Below are positions 30,801 to 39,898 of a DNA stretch of 64,000 bases, one piece after another. How positions within the stretch are numbered: position 1 is the stretch's first letter; each line of letters opens with the position of its first letter. The stretch lies in the NCBI GenBank assembly GCA_001970955.1, contig MPUH01000080.1, positions 1 to 64,000 of the forward strand. Direction: 5' to 3'. The notes under the pieces were generated by a model, which worked only from the letters and a program-made list of their open reading frames with translations, was not told where the DNA came from and made no database searches. This stretch comes from Stentor coeruleus (taxonomy: Eukaryota; Ciliophora; Heterotrichea; Heterotrichida; Stentoridae). A program made the position numbers and the translations under genes.

Positions 30801-31913
30801 GAAGTTATAGGTTTGATATACTTTTATACTATCCTTTTATGGATGAACTTGGGTTTTTTATTTCTTTTTTTGTCAACACAGTCATTATTTTATATATATT
30901 GCGTTTTTGGAGTTAATATAATTTTGATACTATGGGAATTTGTTCAAGTATGTGTTTTCGGCTTTGATTATTTTAGAAGTTCAATAAATTTTCTTGATTT
31001 AATAAGATTCTTCACGACAATAAGTTTTGGAATTTTAGCTATTTTTTATACCCAATATACAATTTTAACTTGGGTTATGATGGCTTTAAATCTTATTAGA
31101 GGATTTACAGGTTTTAGAGCATTTGGTAATACAAGATATTATATAAAACTTCTTCTTGCATGTATTTTTAGAATGAAAGATTTTTTGATTGTGTTTATTT
31201 ATACAACTTTATCATTAGGTATTTTAAATGCTATTTCAACAGGAGAAAATGTTTCTGATTATTTGTATTTGTGGTCTTCACCTTTTGGGCTTGTTGTTGG
31301 TAAAACAGATTATCTTCTTGAAAAAAATACTATACAAATAATTACTTATATTATTGCTGTTACAGCTAATTTGATTATTATGCTTAATTTGATAATATCA
31401 ATATTAGGAGATGTTTTTGATGAGTTTCAACTTGATGCAGAGATTTATGACTATTCGGAAATGGCTGAGTTTATATTAGAAGCTGAGCAAATTATTTCTC
31501 TTGTTTATAGTGTAGATGAATATAAGTATTTACATGTATGTGATAATGCTTATAATAGAATTGGACAAGCATGGAGAGGGAATGTTATGGATATAAGAGA
31601 TTTTTTAAGAGATAAATTTTTGAAAAACGATTTAAAACCACTTTTTGAGCAAAATAACAATGCAGCTGAAGAGAATATTCAGCAATTAAAAGAAAATTTC
31701 AGGTTTAACTTTATGGCAATGAATGATAGAGTTGCAAATGAACTTCAGGCTGTTGAAGGAAAATTCCAGATGATTGAAGAAAATATTGCTATAAATAAGA
31801 AGTGTTTGGATGAGAAAATAGACTCACTTCAAGAAAATTATAATCATTTAGAAGAAAAGATTGGCAGAATTGAAGGAAATATTGAGCTTATCTTAAGTAT
31901 TATTTCTAAGTAG
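27873..31913 (+). CDS. WD40-TRP channel fusion, 14 WD repeats plus six-helix channel
   Basis: A single uninterrupted frame of 1346 residues. Residues about 67-655 hold fourteen canonical 42-residue WD40 repeats, each GHxxxVxSVSFSPDGKxLASGSxDxxIKIWNL in style, enough for two seven-bladed propellers. A linker with ankyrin-like helices follows. At about 978-1182 come six membrane helices, a pore-loop segment (SSPFGLVVGKTDY) and helix 6 ending MLNLIISILGDVFDEF, the post-pore signature of TRP channels. A coiled coil closes the protein (about 1255-1340). The channel part is closest in layout to TRPV/TRPA-type channels, and WD40 propellers replace the usual ankyrin cytosolic region. Likely a membrane cation channel with a large protein-docking cytosolic platform. 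Ion and stimulus are unknown. Confidence 0.95.
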   Translation: MSNSLKEQLVEKSDNSKGSLLLESKKSSNISESRKDYDVEELSKVLKYIQSEHKLGLSSSLISSFNGHTGSVVSVSFSPDGKFWATGSFDNQIKIWNLTTKKEEFSLIGHTSYVSSICFSPDGKILASGSGDKSIKLWDLNDKKETITLKGHTGTIWSLCFTSDSKTLISGSGDKSIKLWNISEQKEEFTLTGHSSYVSSISLSKNGKLLASGSHDKTIKLWNLTEKQLEYTLSGHTNSVTSVCFSPDGKFISSGSKDNSVKIWNLSKKKDEFTFCSHTSPVTCICYRPDGKYLVSCSEDKTVKIFNMMTKIEECSLIGHTEYVRCVSYSPDNKFLVSVSEDKLCKLWNLTQKKEDCTFTGHLNGVTSLSFSSDGRFLASGSEDNMIKLWNLSTRNEEFTFIGHTNGVTSVSFSPNCKYLVSGSVDNTIIIWNLDNKLEECKLLGHNSYIFSVVFSPDGKYLCSGSEDTTLKVWNFTEKSLETTLNGHSEAIKSLSFSPDGRYIASGSYDRSIKIWNFIEKKEEFTLVGHTDGITTVSFSKDGRFVASGSDDRSIKIWSISLKKEIFMFTGHKDTVWSVSFSPDGKFLASGSFDNTIKIWNLAEKKEESTLNGLTELVRCVSFSHDGKYIASGSGDSLIKMWDLIEIKSEISRKYMKISLDGRFLAIKNDNESIRVVCINGNDSLCTIRLLEKNIEDLNFSNNSALLHITYPDMIKTYDIFTGIEISSTTKSQTNAISNKIIKSFDPLSCSGNGYQNILHMIETYSQLQNKTYDKIKDPNLCFSNMKFTTAHFFSMLGLDIQLENFINSKKLVLFQDEFGHGPIYYSIKCQHQRITDMLVDYMYELIETEIYSPKTYLSLSLIECDLPDMLINSSPQLDQLLSVSLFMQESLVYFGNPLSQLPIKKFSQYSRTSFDQYTSKIGETLPLVLKQTPFRLPSAIGTYSSINLITSILSCTNTEIYRTEIIQLIIKQKWEEVIGLIYFYTILLWMNLGFLFLFLSTQSLFYIYCVFGVNIILILWEFVQVCVFGFDYFRSSINFLDLIRFFTTISFGILAIFYTQYTILTWVMMALNLIRGFTGFRAFGNTRYYIKLLLACIFRMKDFLIVFIYTTLSLGILNAISTGENVSDYLYLWSSPFGLVVGKTDYLLEKNTIQIITYIIAVTANLIIMLNLIISILGDVFDEFQLDAEIYDYSEMAEFILEAEQIISLVYSVDEYKYLHVCDNAYNRIGQAWRGNVMDIRDFLRDKFLKNDLKPLFEQNNNAAEENIQQLKENFRFNFMAMNDRVANELQAVEGKFQMIEENIAINKKCLDEKIDSLQENYNHLEEKIGRIEGNIELILSIISK

Positions 31914-32285
31914 TTATAATTTCAATAAAAAAAATTCGAGTTCATATTCCTTGACATTTTCAGCAATTCCCTGTTAATCTTTCATAAACTTTTAATCATA
32001 TAATTTCCAACCATAAAACTTTAACATTATAATAAAAATTACTTATAAACTTAAATACCCGATATAAAATAAATCATAAAATCCTACCTTAATTCCATAA
32101 AAATCTCATCCACTCCAATCAATCCTATAATCCAATAAAATTCCAAAACCCACAAACCTCATTATCATCTTCTCAAAATTTCAAAACCAACACTATAAAA
32201 ACTTCCCTTTAACAAAACTTTATCTTTCAAACCAACCTTTCTTACTTGGCAAAAATCCTCATTCCAATTTCCATTTTATATTTAA
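31914..32285. other. C/A-rich promoter-side flank
   Basis: Strikingly G-poor on the + strand (for example CCAATCAATCCTATAATCC near 32120), typical of the 5' flank of + strand genes in this window. No gene seen. Confidence 0.55.
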
Positions 32286-32507
32286 ATGGACGAACTTACC
32301 GAAATACTTGAAATCGACCAAAGTTTCCCAGCTCCCAATTCAAAACAATCTCCATTCAGCTCAAATCTTAATCATCCTCAATTACTCGGGACAACCAAAA
32401 GGGATTTCCGTATTTACTCATCCCGTATATGCTACTTATACAGTTCATTTTACTCAACTCGTCGTGATTTCTTATACAAAAAATCGAAACTTACACGTTG
32501 GATATAA
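32286..32507 (+). CDS. Small hypothetical protein
   Basis: A 73-codon frame beginning MDELTEILEIDQSF after a strongly C/A-rich flank that looks like a gene start. The N-terminal half is acidic then Ser/Pro-rich. The second half is basic and aromatic. No family is recognised. An overlapping frame at 32308-32523 is open too and one of the two may be spurious. An unseen intron or a frame error could join them. Real coding is plausible because the region is otherwise unexplained and the upstream composition fits. Confidence 0.4.
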   Translation: MDELTEILEIDQSFPAPNSKQSPFSSNLNHPQLLGTTKRDFRIYSSRICYLYSSFYSTRRDFLYKKSKLTRWI

Positions 32508-32542
32508 AACTCTTAAAATATAAAAAATAATCCCCATCATCT

Positions 32543-32962
32543 CTAGGAATTTGGGAGTTTTAACTTAGAAATTAGTGTTTCTTTAAAATTCTCTCTTGAA
32601 TTCTCATCTTTTGTTGTTTCATCAAAGTCTTCACTTAAGTAATACTTGTTTATACCATTAAGCATTGCACTATATGGAAGCAAAAGTTTTCGTCTTTCAA
32701 CATAAAATTCTCCTTCAGGCTCTTTTTGAGTTTCAGGCTTTGTTGAGCATTTTTTGTAAATGACTATGGATACAACTATAAGTAATACCACACATATAAA
32801 TATAAATAACCCTAAAGACACAAACCATCTATAATGCAAAATATACCTGATTATTGCATCTAGTATTGAGTCATCAGGGTCTACCTTTTTCATATCTCTC
32901 ATAGAAGTGGGCTTTGGAACTATAATTGCCCCAACAGCGACTAGATATAGTAAAAAAAACAT
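32543..32962 (-). CDS. Small single-pass membrane protein
   Basis: 139 residues. Residues 1-16 (MFFLLYLVAVGAIIVP) look like a cleavable signal peptide. A short lumenal segment of about 30 residues follows. Then comes one membrane helix at about 46-69 (FVSLGLFIFICVVLLIVVSI) and a basic stop-transfer YKKC. The remaining 70 residues would face the cytosol and are charged. Type I topology is inferred. No family recognised. Confidence 0.75.
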   Translation of the reverse strand: MFFLLYLVAVGAIIVPKPTSMRDMKKVDPDDSILDAIIRYILHYRWFVSLGLFIFICVVLLIVVSIVIYKKCSTKPETQKEPEGEFYVERRKLLLPYSAMLNGINKYYLSEDFDETTKDENSRENFKETLISKLKLPNS

Positions 32963-33343
32963 TACAATATATTCGTTATTACAATTAAAATTTAATATGG
33001 ATTACAATAAAATCTTCTACCTATAAATATAAATTGGGTTTTTTATAACCAACTGGATTATTTATGATATTTTCTTAACATTTGGATATTCACAGTAAAG
33101 ATTTTTGAAGACTTTTTATTGTATTTCTGTCTTTTAAAAGCAGTTAAAAATATTTTGTTATAAATTGTATAAGCTTTTTAAAATAAAAATCACAATCTTA
33201 TCCAAACTACGCATAATAAATTGTTTTTAACCTTAAAAAAATAAACTTTATAATCTTATATATTATAAATTCCTAACTAATATATTATATAAAAAACTAA
33301 AACCTTTCACTAAGAAATCGGTAAACTTATTTAATAATCCCTA
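32963..33343. other. Intergenic, AT-rich, nothing recognised
   Basis: Lies between two minus-strand genes, with no frame or RNA signature. Confidence 0.55.
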
Positions 33344-35536
33344 TTAATTGTTCGAGAAGAAAGCATTTTTCTTAGGTGCCTCTTCTTTCTTTTGCCCAAA
33401 CATCGAGTTCCCGAACATGCCTTTTCCAGTTTCAGGCTTACCAGCAATTGGTGATTTAGCTTCATTCCTCAAAGCTTCACCCAATTTATCCTGTTCTTTT
33501 ACCTCCTTCTGAACTTCTTTAATCTCATCTTTCTTCATTTCTTTTGGTGCATCAGCTCTTCTTCGTTTTTCTTCCTCTTCTCTCTTAAAACTCTCTTCTT
33601 GTTCAGCGATTTCTTTTGCAATACTTTCAGTCTGCCTTGCAAATTCAGGATTATGTTTCATAAGTTTTTCAGCTTTTCTCAAAGTTTCAAGTTGAGCTTT
33701 AATAGCATTTCTTTCTGCAGTTATATGCGCAGGTTCACTTAAATGATTAATAATACTTTCAGAACTGTTAATTTGTTCATAAAGTTCTAATTGCATTTTA
33801 TTCATTACAGTGCGGACTAAAAAGTATCCAATAACTTTAGGTATAGAATCACGGATATTTCTTATGACAAGTCTAAAATAAGTGTCGATTCTGCTACGGA
33901 TTTCATTAACAAAAATTATTTCTGAAGTCTTGGCTGGACCTTTAGGTTCTCCTTTGCCTTCATTTTTTGGAAGAAGTTCAGTACGTTGAGTTAGGTATTC
34001 AGAATCATTAGTGAAAATATACCCTTCTTCTGATGTGATCATACTTTCAACTATTTCCCTTGTTTTCTCTTTTTCCCTACCTATAACTTTTGATGCTAAG
34101 TCACTAATTTCTCCAGCCATAGATGGAAAACGATAGAAAACCCTTGATATTATCGTTGTTGCTAGATTATCCAAATACTGATGAACTTCAGATAAACAGT
34201 CAAGAACTGGTTCTCTAAGTTTTTCTAATTGAGTTTGCATTAGATAAATAAACACATCAACTGATGGAAAACCTGGCATGTTATCTCCTTCATGTAAAGC
34301 AATAGCTCTTTGTATATCTTCATCTGAATAATCTTTAGTTGCTTTGTATTCCCCTACAAAATCTCCTAATAAAGTGTTAAAAGATATTTTTATTGATGCT
34401 CCACCAGAGAGGTCTTTAGTCATTTTTGAGTTGCTTCTTTTATCGTATTTGCCTCTTATTGTGTTTTTAAACAGTTCGCAAAAATCAGTTACCATTGTCC
34501 ATAGCAATTGAAGTTTAGATCTCATATCGCTTGGGGTACTTGGGCCTAATTCCCTAAGTCTTTCTTCACAATCTTTTATTCTAATCATAGTTTCTCTAAT
34601 GATTTCAGGTAAAAAGCTTTTAATATGAGTGAAAAGTACACTAGTTAGTTTTTGGGTTAAAACTTCTGTGCCTAAATACCCTGGAGGCATTGTAGAATAT
34701 ATATCATGTCTTGAGAAATACTCATTTTCTTCTCTTAAAGCAGCTTCTACACACATTTGATTATTGATATCTTCTTGTGATCTATTTTTAACACCTACAA
34801 AGCCAAGTTTTAAAGGAACTTCTTGTCCTAAAATAGCTTTTTTAGCATTAGTCCCTCGATCCATAATATCGATTTTGGTAATAACACCCAAAGTTCTTAT
34901 ACCAGCCTTATCTACCCTTTGAGCCATAAGAAGCCCATCACTTGTTGTCACATCCACATTAGCCGCACAGACACATAAAATTATAGTCCTAGGGTCAGAA
35001 ATATATTTATGGGCCATTTCCTTAGTAATTTCATAAATGTTCTTAGGCTGATCACCTACTGGTATTCTTGTAATCCCTGGTAAGTCAATTAGAGTTAAAT
35101 CCGGACATGTATTTGAATAAATTGTGAGGATAATCGGATCATCAATAATATTCTTAGTCTTACCAGCTTTGTCATCTGTAAGCCTTACGATCATATCTCT
35201 AACTTTTGAGAAGTCTACGAATTTACCTTCAACTGCATCAAATACTGCATATGGCTTTGCATCATTAGTATGAACAAGACGTAATTCTAAAGGTCTACGA
35301 GTACATACTCCTTCATTTCTTGGTAAAAAATTCAGACCGACAATTGACTCTAGGACTGAACTTTTTCCACTACTTTGAACACCTAATGTGACTATTCTTG
35401 GTAGGCGGATGTACTTTTGAAGACCTGCATCACGAAGATGATCAACTAGAGTTATTACTGATCTAAGGTTGGTGTAAAAGCTACCAGCAAATTCCTCTCC
35501 TTCCATATTATTAGCCCTAATTTTCTTTATAAGCAT
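33344..35536 (-). CDS. Dynamin-family GTPase (DRP1/Vps1 type)
   Basis: 730 residues, or 720 if translation starts at the second methionine (MEGEEF). The N-terminal GTPase domain has the P-loop GVQSSGKSS (52-60 from the first Met), the switch 1 threonine in GVCTRRPLEL, DLPGITRIPVGDQP (switch 2, about 151) and TKIDIMDRGTN. A dynamin middle domain follows, and then the assembly helix region with IINHLSEPAHITAERNAIK (GED) at about 605-660. There is no PH domain and no proline-rich tail of classical dynamin, so it belongs with DRP1/Vps1-like proteins of mitochondrial, peroxisomal or endocytic fission. The last 90 residues are Lys/Glu-rich and end in short FGNSMFGQ-type repeats. Ciliate genomes carry several such proteins. 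Confidence 0.95.
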   Translation of the reverse strand: MLIKKIRANNMEGEEFAGSFYTNLRSVITLVDHLRDAGLQKYIRLPRIVTLGVQSSGKSSVLESIVGLNFLPRNEGVCTRRPLELRLVHTNDAKPYAVFDAVEGKFVDFSKVRDMIVRLTDDKAGKTKNIIDDPIILTIYSNTCPDLTLIDLPGITRIPVGDQPKNIYEITKEMAHKYISDPRTIILCVCAANVDVTTSDGLLMAQRVDKAGIRTLGVITKIDIMDRGTNAKKAILGQEVPLKLGFVGVKNRSQEDINNQMCVEAALREENEYFSRHDIYSTMPPGYLGTEVLTQKLTSVLFTHIKSFLPEIIRETMIRIKDCEERLRELGPSTPSDMRSKLQLLWTMVTDFCELFKNTIRGKYDKRSNSKMTKDLSGGASIKISFNTLLGDFVGEYKATKDYSDEDIQRAIALHEGDNMPGFPSVDVFIYLMQTQLEKLREPVLDCLSEVHQYLDNLATTIISRVFYRFPSMAGEISDLASKVIGREKEKTREIVESMITSEEGYIFTNDSEYLTQRTELLPKNEGKGEPKGPAKTSEIIFVNEIRSRIDTYFRLVIRNIRDSIPKVIGYFLVRTVMNKMQLELYEQINSSESIINHLSEPAHITAERNAIKAQLETLRKAEKLMKHNPEFARQTESIAKEIAEQEESFKREEEEKRRRADAPKEMKKDEIKEVQKEVKEQDKLGEALRNEAKSPIAGKPETGKGMFGNSMFGQKKEEAPKKNAFFSNN

Positions 35537-36417
35537 CCTAATGTTGGTGATTTTATTTTTGATTGTTTAGATGGATAAGATTGAGGATGGACTTTTTGGT
35601 TTTTGATATTGAAAAAATGTTTAGAATGAATTGTTTTGGAGGATATGAAGTTGTTGTGAAAATATGTATGGATTTGATGATTTTATGTGATGAAGTGGTT
35701 TAGGATTGTTGAGATGCTAGGGTAAGATTTGTGAATGTCAATGAAGAGATTGGGTAGGTTTTGGGATTAGGGTTGGATTTAAGTTTGGTGATGTGAAAAA
35801 AATTGAATTATATATGAGGAGTGATTAGAGGAAAGTTTTGTGATGAAGTTCATATTTTAGGTGATGTGAGTAACTTTAGTGGAAATTTGCTGTAATGTTA
35901 AATACAATGTGGTTGCTTGATAAGAGGTTTTAATATGCTTAAGATAAACGATGGGCTTAAGAATGATTAGAATTTAATATGTTATTTATATATATATAAT
36001 TTAAATTTGGAAAAATATAGTAAATTATGTAATCGCTTATATAAAAAAAATATTTTAACAAATTAAAAATTGAAATGTTGATTTTCAAAAATCAAAATAA
36101 TATACAAAATACATTGAAGCATAAAATGCCGAAACCACCTAAAGGAAATTCACAACATAAAATGCATTACTTTCTTATCAACACCCTAAACACTTATTTC
36201 ATAATTAAAACAATCTTCAAAATCTAAATAATTTCCCTGTATCTAAACAGCAAGCAACACAAAAAATCTTTTTTAATTTTACCATATAAAATCTATAATC
36301 CTTATATTATCTTAGCATAAACACTTTATCAATATCTAATATTTTAAGCAAAAAACTAGCAATATTTCCTCATATATATTTTAACAACTTATCCTATATT
36401 AATTTTAATATAATATC
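35537..36417. other. Divergent promoter region with a sharp composition switch
   Basis: From 35537 to about 35960 the + strand is G/T-rich and nearly free of C. From about 36140 to 36417 it is C/A-rich and nearly free of G. The switch lies between two divergent genes, so each gene sees a C-rich sense-strand 5' flank. No coding sequence. Confidence 0.6.
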
Positions 36418-38025
36418 ATGTCAGAGTGGTATGCCTGCTCTCCTTGTCAAATCTGTAAAGAAGAAAGTAAGATTATATGCCTTTGTTCTAGAGTATTCTT
36501 ATGTGAAAACTGTTTACCTATGCATTTAATAGATGAAGTTAGTGCTAAGCATATTCCAAAAATAATTAACAATTTTCATGATGAAGATAGTGAAGAGTCT
36601 AGCAGAAAACAAGTTTTTAGCTCGATAATTTCCAAACTACAAAATGAAGTATTGAATATTGAAGAGTTTAAAAGAATCAGCATTCAAAGTATCAATGATT
36701 TTATTGAAGATTTGCATAAAGACCTTACAATTGTTCGTGATGAAATTTTAAGTGATTTAGAAAAAAAATGTTCTAAAGCTGATGAAGAGCTTAGAGATGC
36801 GATTTCTTTGTCTAAGCTTTCTCTTAATGTTAATCATCCTATTTTAGACTTGTTTAAGTTTTGTAAGACAGCGAATGATGTTAAAAGAGTAAAAGTGGTT
36901 AAGCAGAAGATGTTTCATAATAAATTAGACTTACCCAGTCTAATAAAAGAAAGTATGTCTTACACTATAAATATCAACAAAGATCTAAAAGCTCGAGTAA
37001 TGCCAGCAAAAAGCCCAGCTGACCAAATAGAAAAATCTCACAATAAAAGGTATTCCACAAACATCATAAATGAAGATAGTCCAATTTCTGTAGCAAGTTC
37101 ATCATTTTCCCAAAGAACCTTATCTAACCCAATAAACGATACATACAACCAAAAGCTTTCAAAAATCTGGAATTTTAAAGACCTTCCTTCATCAGATGGT
37201 ATCATGATTGAAATGGAAACTAGAGAAAAACCCAAACAAATCAAAGATTTAGGAAACATCTTAGAATATACAAATTTTTCAAATTCAATCTTTCGTTTTG
37301 TCGCTTTTACAGATAATATCCTATGTTATAATTATAAATCCCGAACACAATCATTAATTTCTGTCCCAGGGGAAAAGTTTTTCCCTAAATCCTCCTGGTG
37401 TTTAACTGAAGATGATAAACTACTTTTTTCAGGAGGTTTTGATGGTATAGCCCGTAATACAACAATTTTATACAATCTAAATACTTTAAAACAAGAAAAA
37501 ACTGTGAATATGATTTACCCAAGGCATTGCCATAGTTTAGTATCTTGTGGAAAATATGTGTATGCGTTTGGAGGGATAAATGGGAAAATCCTCAAAGACT
37601 GTGAAAAATTCAGCCTCAATCATAAAGAATGGAAGAAAATAGGGACAATGATAGTCGGCCGAGAAAGCTTTGGTTCATGTGTACACAGTAATAAAATCTA
37701 TATATGTGGGGGTTCAGGTATAGAAAGTATTGAAACTTATACCCCATCATCAAACAAGTTTACCTTATTAATGTTAAGATTACCATCTCCAGGTAAATGC
37801 TGTTTATTTTCATACGATTCTTATATTTACATCCTACAAAAAGAAAAAATCCATCGAATCGAAGTGCCAAAACTAAGCCTTCAAACTCTATCCACAATAG
37901 AAAACCTTGAATGGTGGAGTCCATGCGAAGCTTTAGTAGCAACAGATACATCGTATATTTCCTTAGAAAACGAATTTATAAAATTTTCCCTCAACGGCAC
38001 TTTTACTGTAGAAAAAATCGGATAA
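36418..38025 (+). CDS. B-box-like zinc / kelch repeat protein
   Basis: 535 residues. Residues about 7-52 form a Cys/His cluster (CSPCQICKEES, CLCSRVFLCENC, then H-x-...KHIPKI) in the style of a B-box zinc finger. A coiled-coil helix follows at about 60-130. From about 290 to 500 come kelch-type blades: LLFSGGFDG, YPRHCHSLVSCGKYVYAFGG, SFGSCVHSNKIYICGG and CCLFSYDSYIYIL. B-box, coiled coil and beta-propeller together give a TRIM-like layout, but the RING finger is missing, so direct ubiquitin-ligase activity is unlikely. A binding or scaffold role is inferred. No intron. Confidence 0.85.
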   Translation: MSEWYACSPCQICKEESKIICLCSRVFLCENCLPMHLIDEVSAKHIPKIINNFHDEDSEESSRKQVFSSIISKLQNEVLNIEEFKRISIQSINDFIEDLHKDLTIVRDEILSDLEKKCSKADEELRDAISLSKLSLNVNHPILDLFKFCKTANDVKRVKVVKQKMFHNKLDLPSLIKESMSYTININKDLKARVMPAKSPADQIEKSHNKRYSTNIINEDSPISVASSSFSQRTLSNPINDTYNQKLSKIWNFKDLPSSDGIMIEMETREKPKQIKDLGNILEYTNFSNSIFRFVAFTDNILCYNYKSRTQSLISVPGEKFFPKSSWCLTEDDKLLFSGGFDGIARNTTILYNLNTLKQEKTVNMIYPRHCHSLVSCGKYVYAFGGINGKILKDCEKFSLNHKEWKKIGTMIVGRESFGSCVHSNKIYICGGSGIESIETYTPSSNKFTLLMLRLPSPGKCCLFSYDSYIYILQKEKIHRIEVPKLSLQTLSTIENLEWWSPCEALVATDTSYISLENEFIKFSLNGTFTVEKIG

Positions 38026-38074
38026 AATATAAAAAAAAATTGCCCATTTAACTAGGATTAGATATGATTGTAGC

Positions 38075-39085
38075 TTAATTAGCCTTGGTTTTACGCAAAG
38101 ACTTCCTCAGCTGTTCCAAAAACTCAGGGCTTAATCTTACTCTTGGCCTTTCTGGGGTTATCGGAATATCAATTCTTTTTCGAAACTCGTCGATTTCTTG
38201 ATCAAGTTCAGAATATTCTTCATTTAATGGGCTTAATGAACTTGTTGCTGTAGTTCGATGGCTTTTTTTCTTCTTTTTTTTATTCCCTTCTATATATGTA
38301 ACTAAGTCTTCTATAGGAAGATTATATAAAGGTTCAGTTTCATCTCGTTCCGAATCGCTTTCACTTTCACTTATTTGTAGGTCAATTTTTGCATTTGTTT
38401 CAATGTTTATTGGCTCTTGGATTATACTTGCTAAGTGAGAATTCATTTTGGATATACCTGCTATAGCGAAATGAGTTTTTTCATAGTCCCCTGCTTGTTT
38501 GAGAAGCTCTTGTGAACTTATGACGATTTTTGTGTAAAAAGCTTTGCAGAATAGAAACTCAACAGCTTTACGTTCGGAAATGTAGACACTTGATATAAAC
38601 TTGCTTATTTCAATTGAAGCATTTTGCAGTGTGTGATATGCGTCGTAGAGGAAAATAAGTTGAAGGATCTTACTTATATGTTTGAGTTCTTTAAGTAGAA
38701 CTTCTAAACTATCCACAAATTTGCAAGTTTTTTCAGCCAAAGCTTCATGCAAAGCATTACCAAAACCAGCAGAAATCAAAAAATTGACTTGTTTTCGTAT
38801 TTTTTTCTGGTAGCTTTTATTGACTACAAGGTTGTAAGTATGCATCTGGACGTTTGGATTTTTAGAATCTAGTCTTTTTTCTTTGCGTACGACAAAATCA
38901 TTGAGAAATTCCCCCATTATTTCGCTTAATGACTCTTCTATTTCATGCTGTAAATGCAAGAGTTTTATCTGGCGGGAACATGTTTCTGGGGATTCGATTT
39001 GTGGGACCATGTTTAGATGGGTATAGTTCAGATTTGATGGCTTTTGGACACTTTGTGGTTTTGAATTGGATTTCTTTTTGCCCAT
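38075..39085 (-). CDS. Unknown protein, Ser/Glu-rich tail
   Basis: 336 residues, no recognised family. The start MGKKKSNSKPQ is basic. Residues about 40-215 are helical and well balanced and may form a helical-bundle domain. The tail has an acidic casein-kinase-like stretch (SESESDSERDETEPLY, about 240), a six-lysine run and the KTKAN end. No membrane helix or signal. Lies convergent with the kelch gene, ends 49 bases apart. Confidence 0.75.
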   Translation of the reverse strand: MGKKKSNSKPQSVQKPSNLNYTHLNMVPQIESPETCSRQIKLLHLQHEIEESLSEIMGEFLNDFVVRKEKRLDSKNPNVQMHTYNLVVNKSYQKKIRKQVNFLISAGFGNALHEALAEKTCKFVDSLEVLLKELKHISKILQLIFLYDAYHTLQNASIEISKFISSVYISERKAVEFLFCKAFYTKIVISSQELLKQAGDYEKTHFAIAGISKMNSHLASIIQEPINIETNAKIDLQISESESDSERDETEPLYNLPIEDLVTYIEGNKKKKKKSHRTTATSSLSPLNEEYSELDQEIDEFRKRIDIPITPERPRVRLSPEFLEQLRKSLRKTKAN

Positions 39086-39428
39086 TTTTTATAGTATAAG
39101 CTTGATAGGATTTGGAAAATATGGAGATCGGATAAGCTTATAACTTGAAAATGATGATGATTTTTTATGATATTTTATATAGGTTTTATATAGGTTTATA
39201 GTTTTTGTATTTTAGAAGAATATGATAAGAGGAATATTTTTTCTGGAATAGAGGAAGGGTTGGAAGGATTTTGAATGGAAAGATGTTGAATATAATGGTG
39301 ATAATTATTATAAGTTTTTTTATATTATTAAGATTTTAGGTTTTATGAGGAGATGTGAAGTGTTAAGAATATTCGAAATATAGTGATTTTAGTTGAAACC
39401 GCAGTATTTGATGTTTATATGTAGGAAA

Positions 39429-39710
39429 TGATATTATATTTATATATGACTTAAGTTTTGAGTTATCATTTCAAATTCATTGATTGTATTTTTCTTTATG
39501 TTTTGAAATTTCATATTTTGGCTCTTAGTAAGTAAATAATAAAAATACTATCCATCGACTCTATTTTATTGATATTATATTTATATATGACTTAAGTTTT
39601 GAGTTATCATTTCAAATTCATTGATTGTATTTTTCTTTATGTTTTTAAATTTCATATTTTGGCTCTTAGTAAGTAAATAATAAAAATACTATCCATCGAC
39701 TCTATTTTAT
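39429..39710. repeat. Two tandem copies of a 141-bp unit
   Basis: Copies begin at 39429 and 39570 (both TGATATTATATTTATATATG) and end with TCCATCGACTCTATTTTAT. Only one mismatch was seen (G/T inside TATGTTTTGAAATTT). No N lies between the copies, unlike the assembly duplications. Confidence 0.88.
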
Positions 39711-39830
39711 ATAATTAAAAAATATACTACAATCTAACAACAACAAAATATATATTTTAAAATATAAATTTATAATTAAAAAATATACTACAATCTAACA
39801 ACAACAAAATATATATTTTAAAATATAAAT
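39710..39830. repeat. Two tandem copies of a 61-bp unit
   Basis: Starts where the 141-bp duplication ends. Copies at about 39710 and 39771 share ACTACAATCTAACAACAACA and are essentially identical. Confidence 0.87.
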
Positions 39831-39898
39831 CACAGTAAAATCTTTAAATATCCAGTATAAATCCAATATATAAAATCTAATTTAAAAAAAAGCATAAT

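Larger units (their letters stand above)
39086..39898. other. Intergenic with two adjacent tandem duplications
   Basis: G-rich near 39086-39420, next to the start of the minus-strand gene at 39085. It then holds the two duplications entered separately. Nothing else recognised. Confidence 0.6.

Noticed and set aside
32308-32523. Second overlapping + frame at the small hypothetical gene
   Set aside because: Starts with TTG and shares its DNA with the ATG-started frame; only one could be real and the ATG one has the better start context.
39429-39830. CRISPR-like array
   Set aside because: Only two copies of each unit, no unique spacers between, and the organism is a eukaryote.
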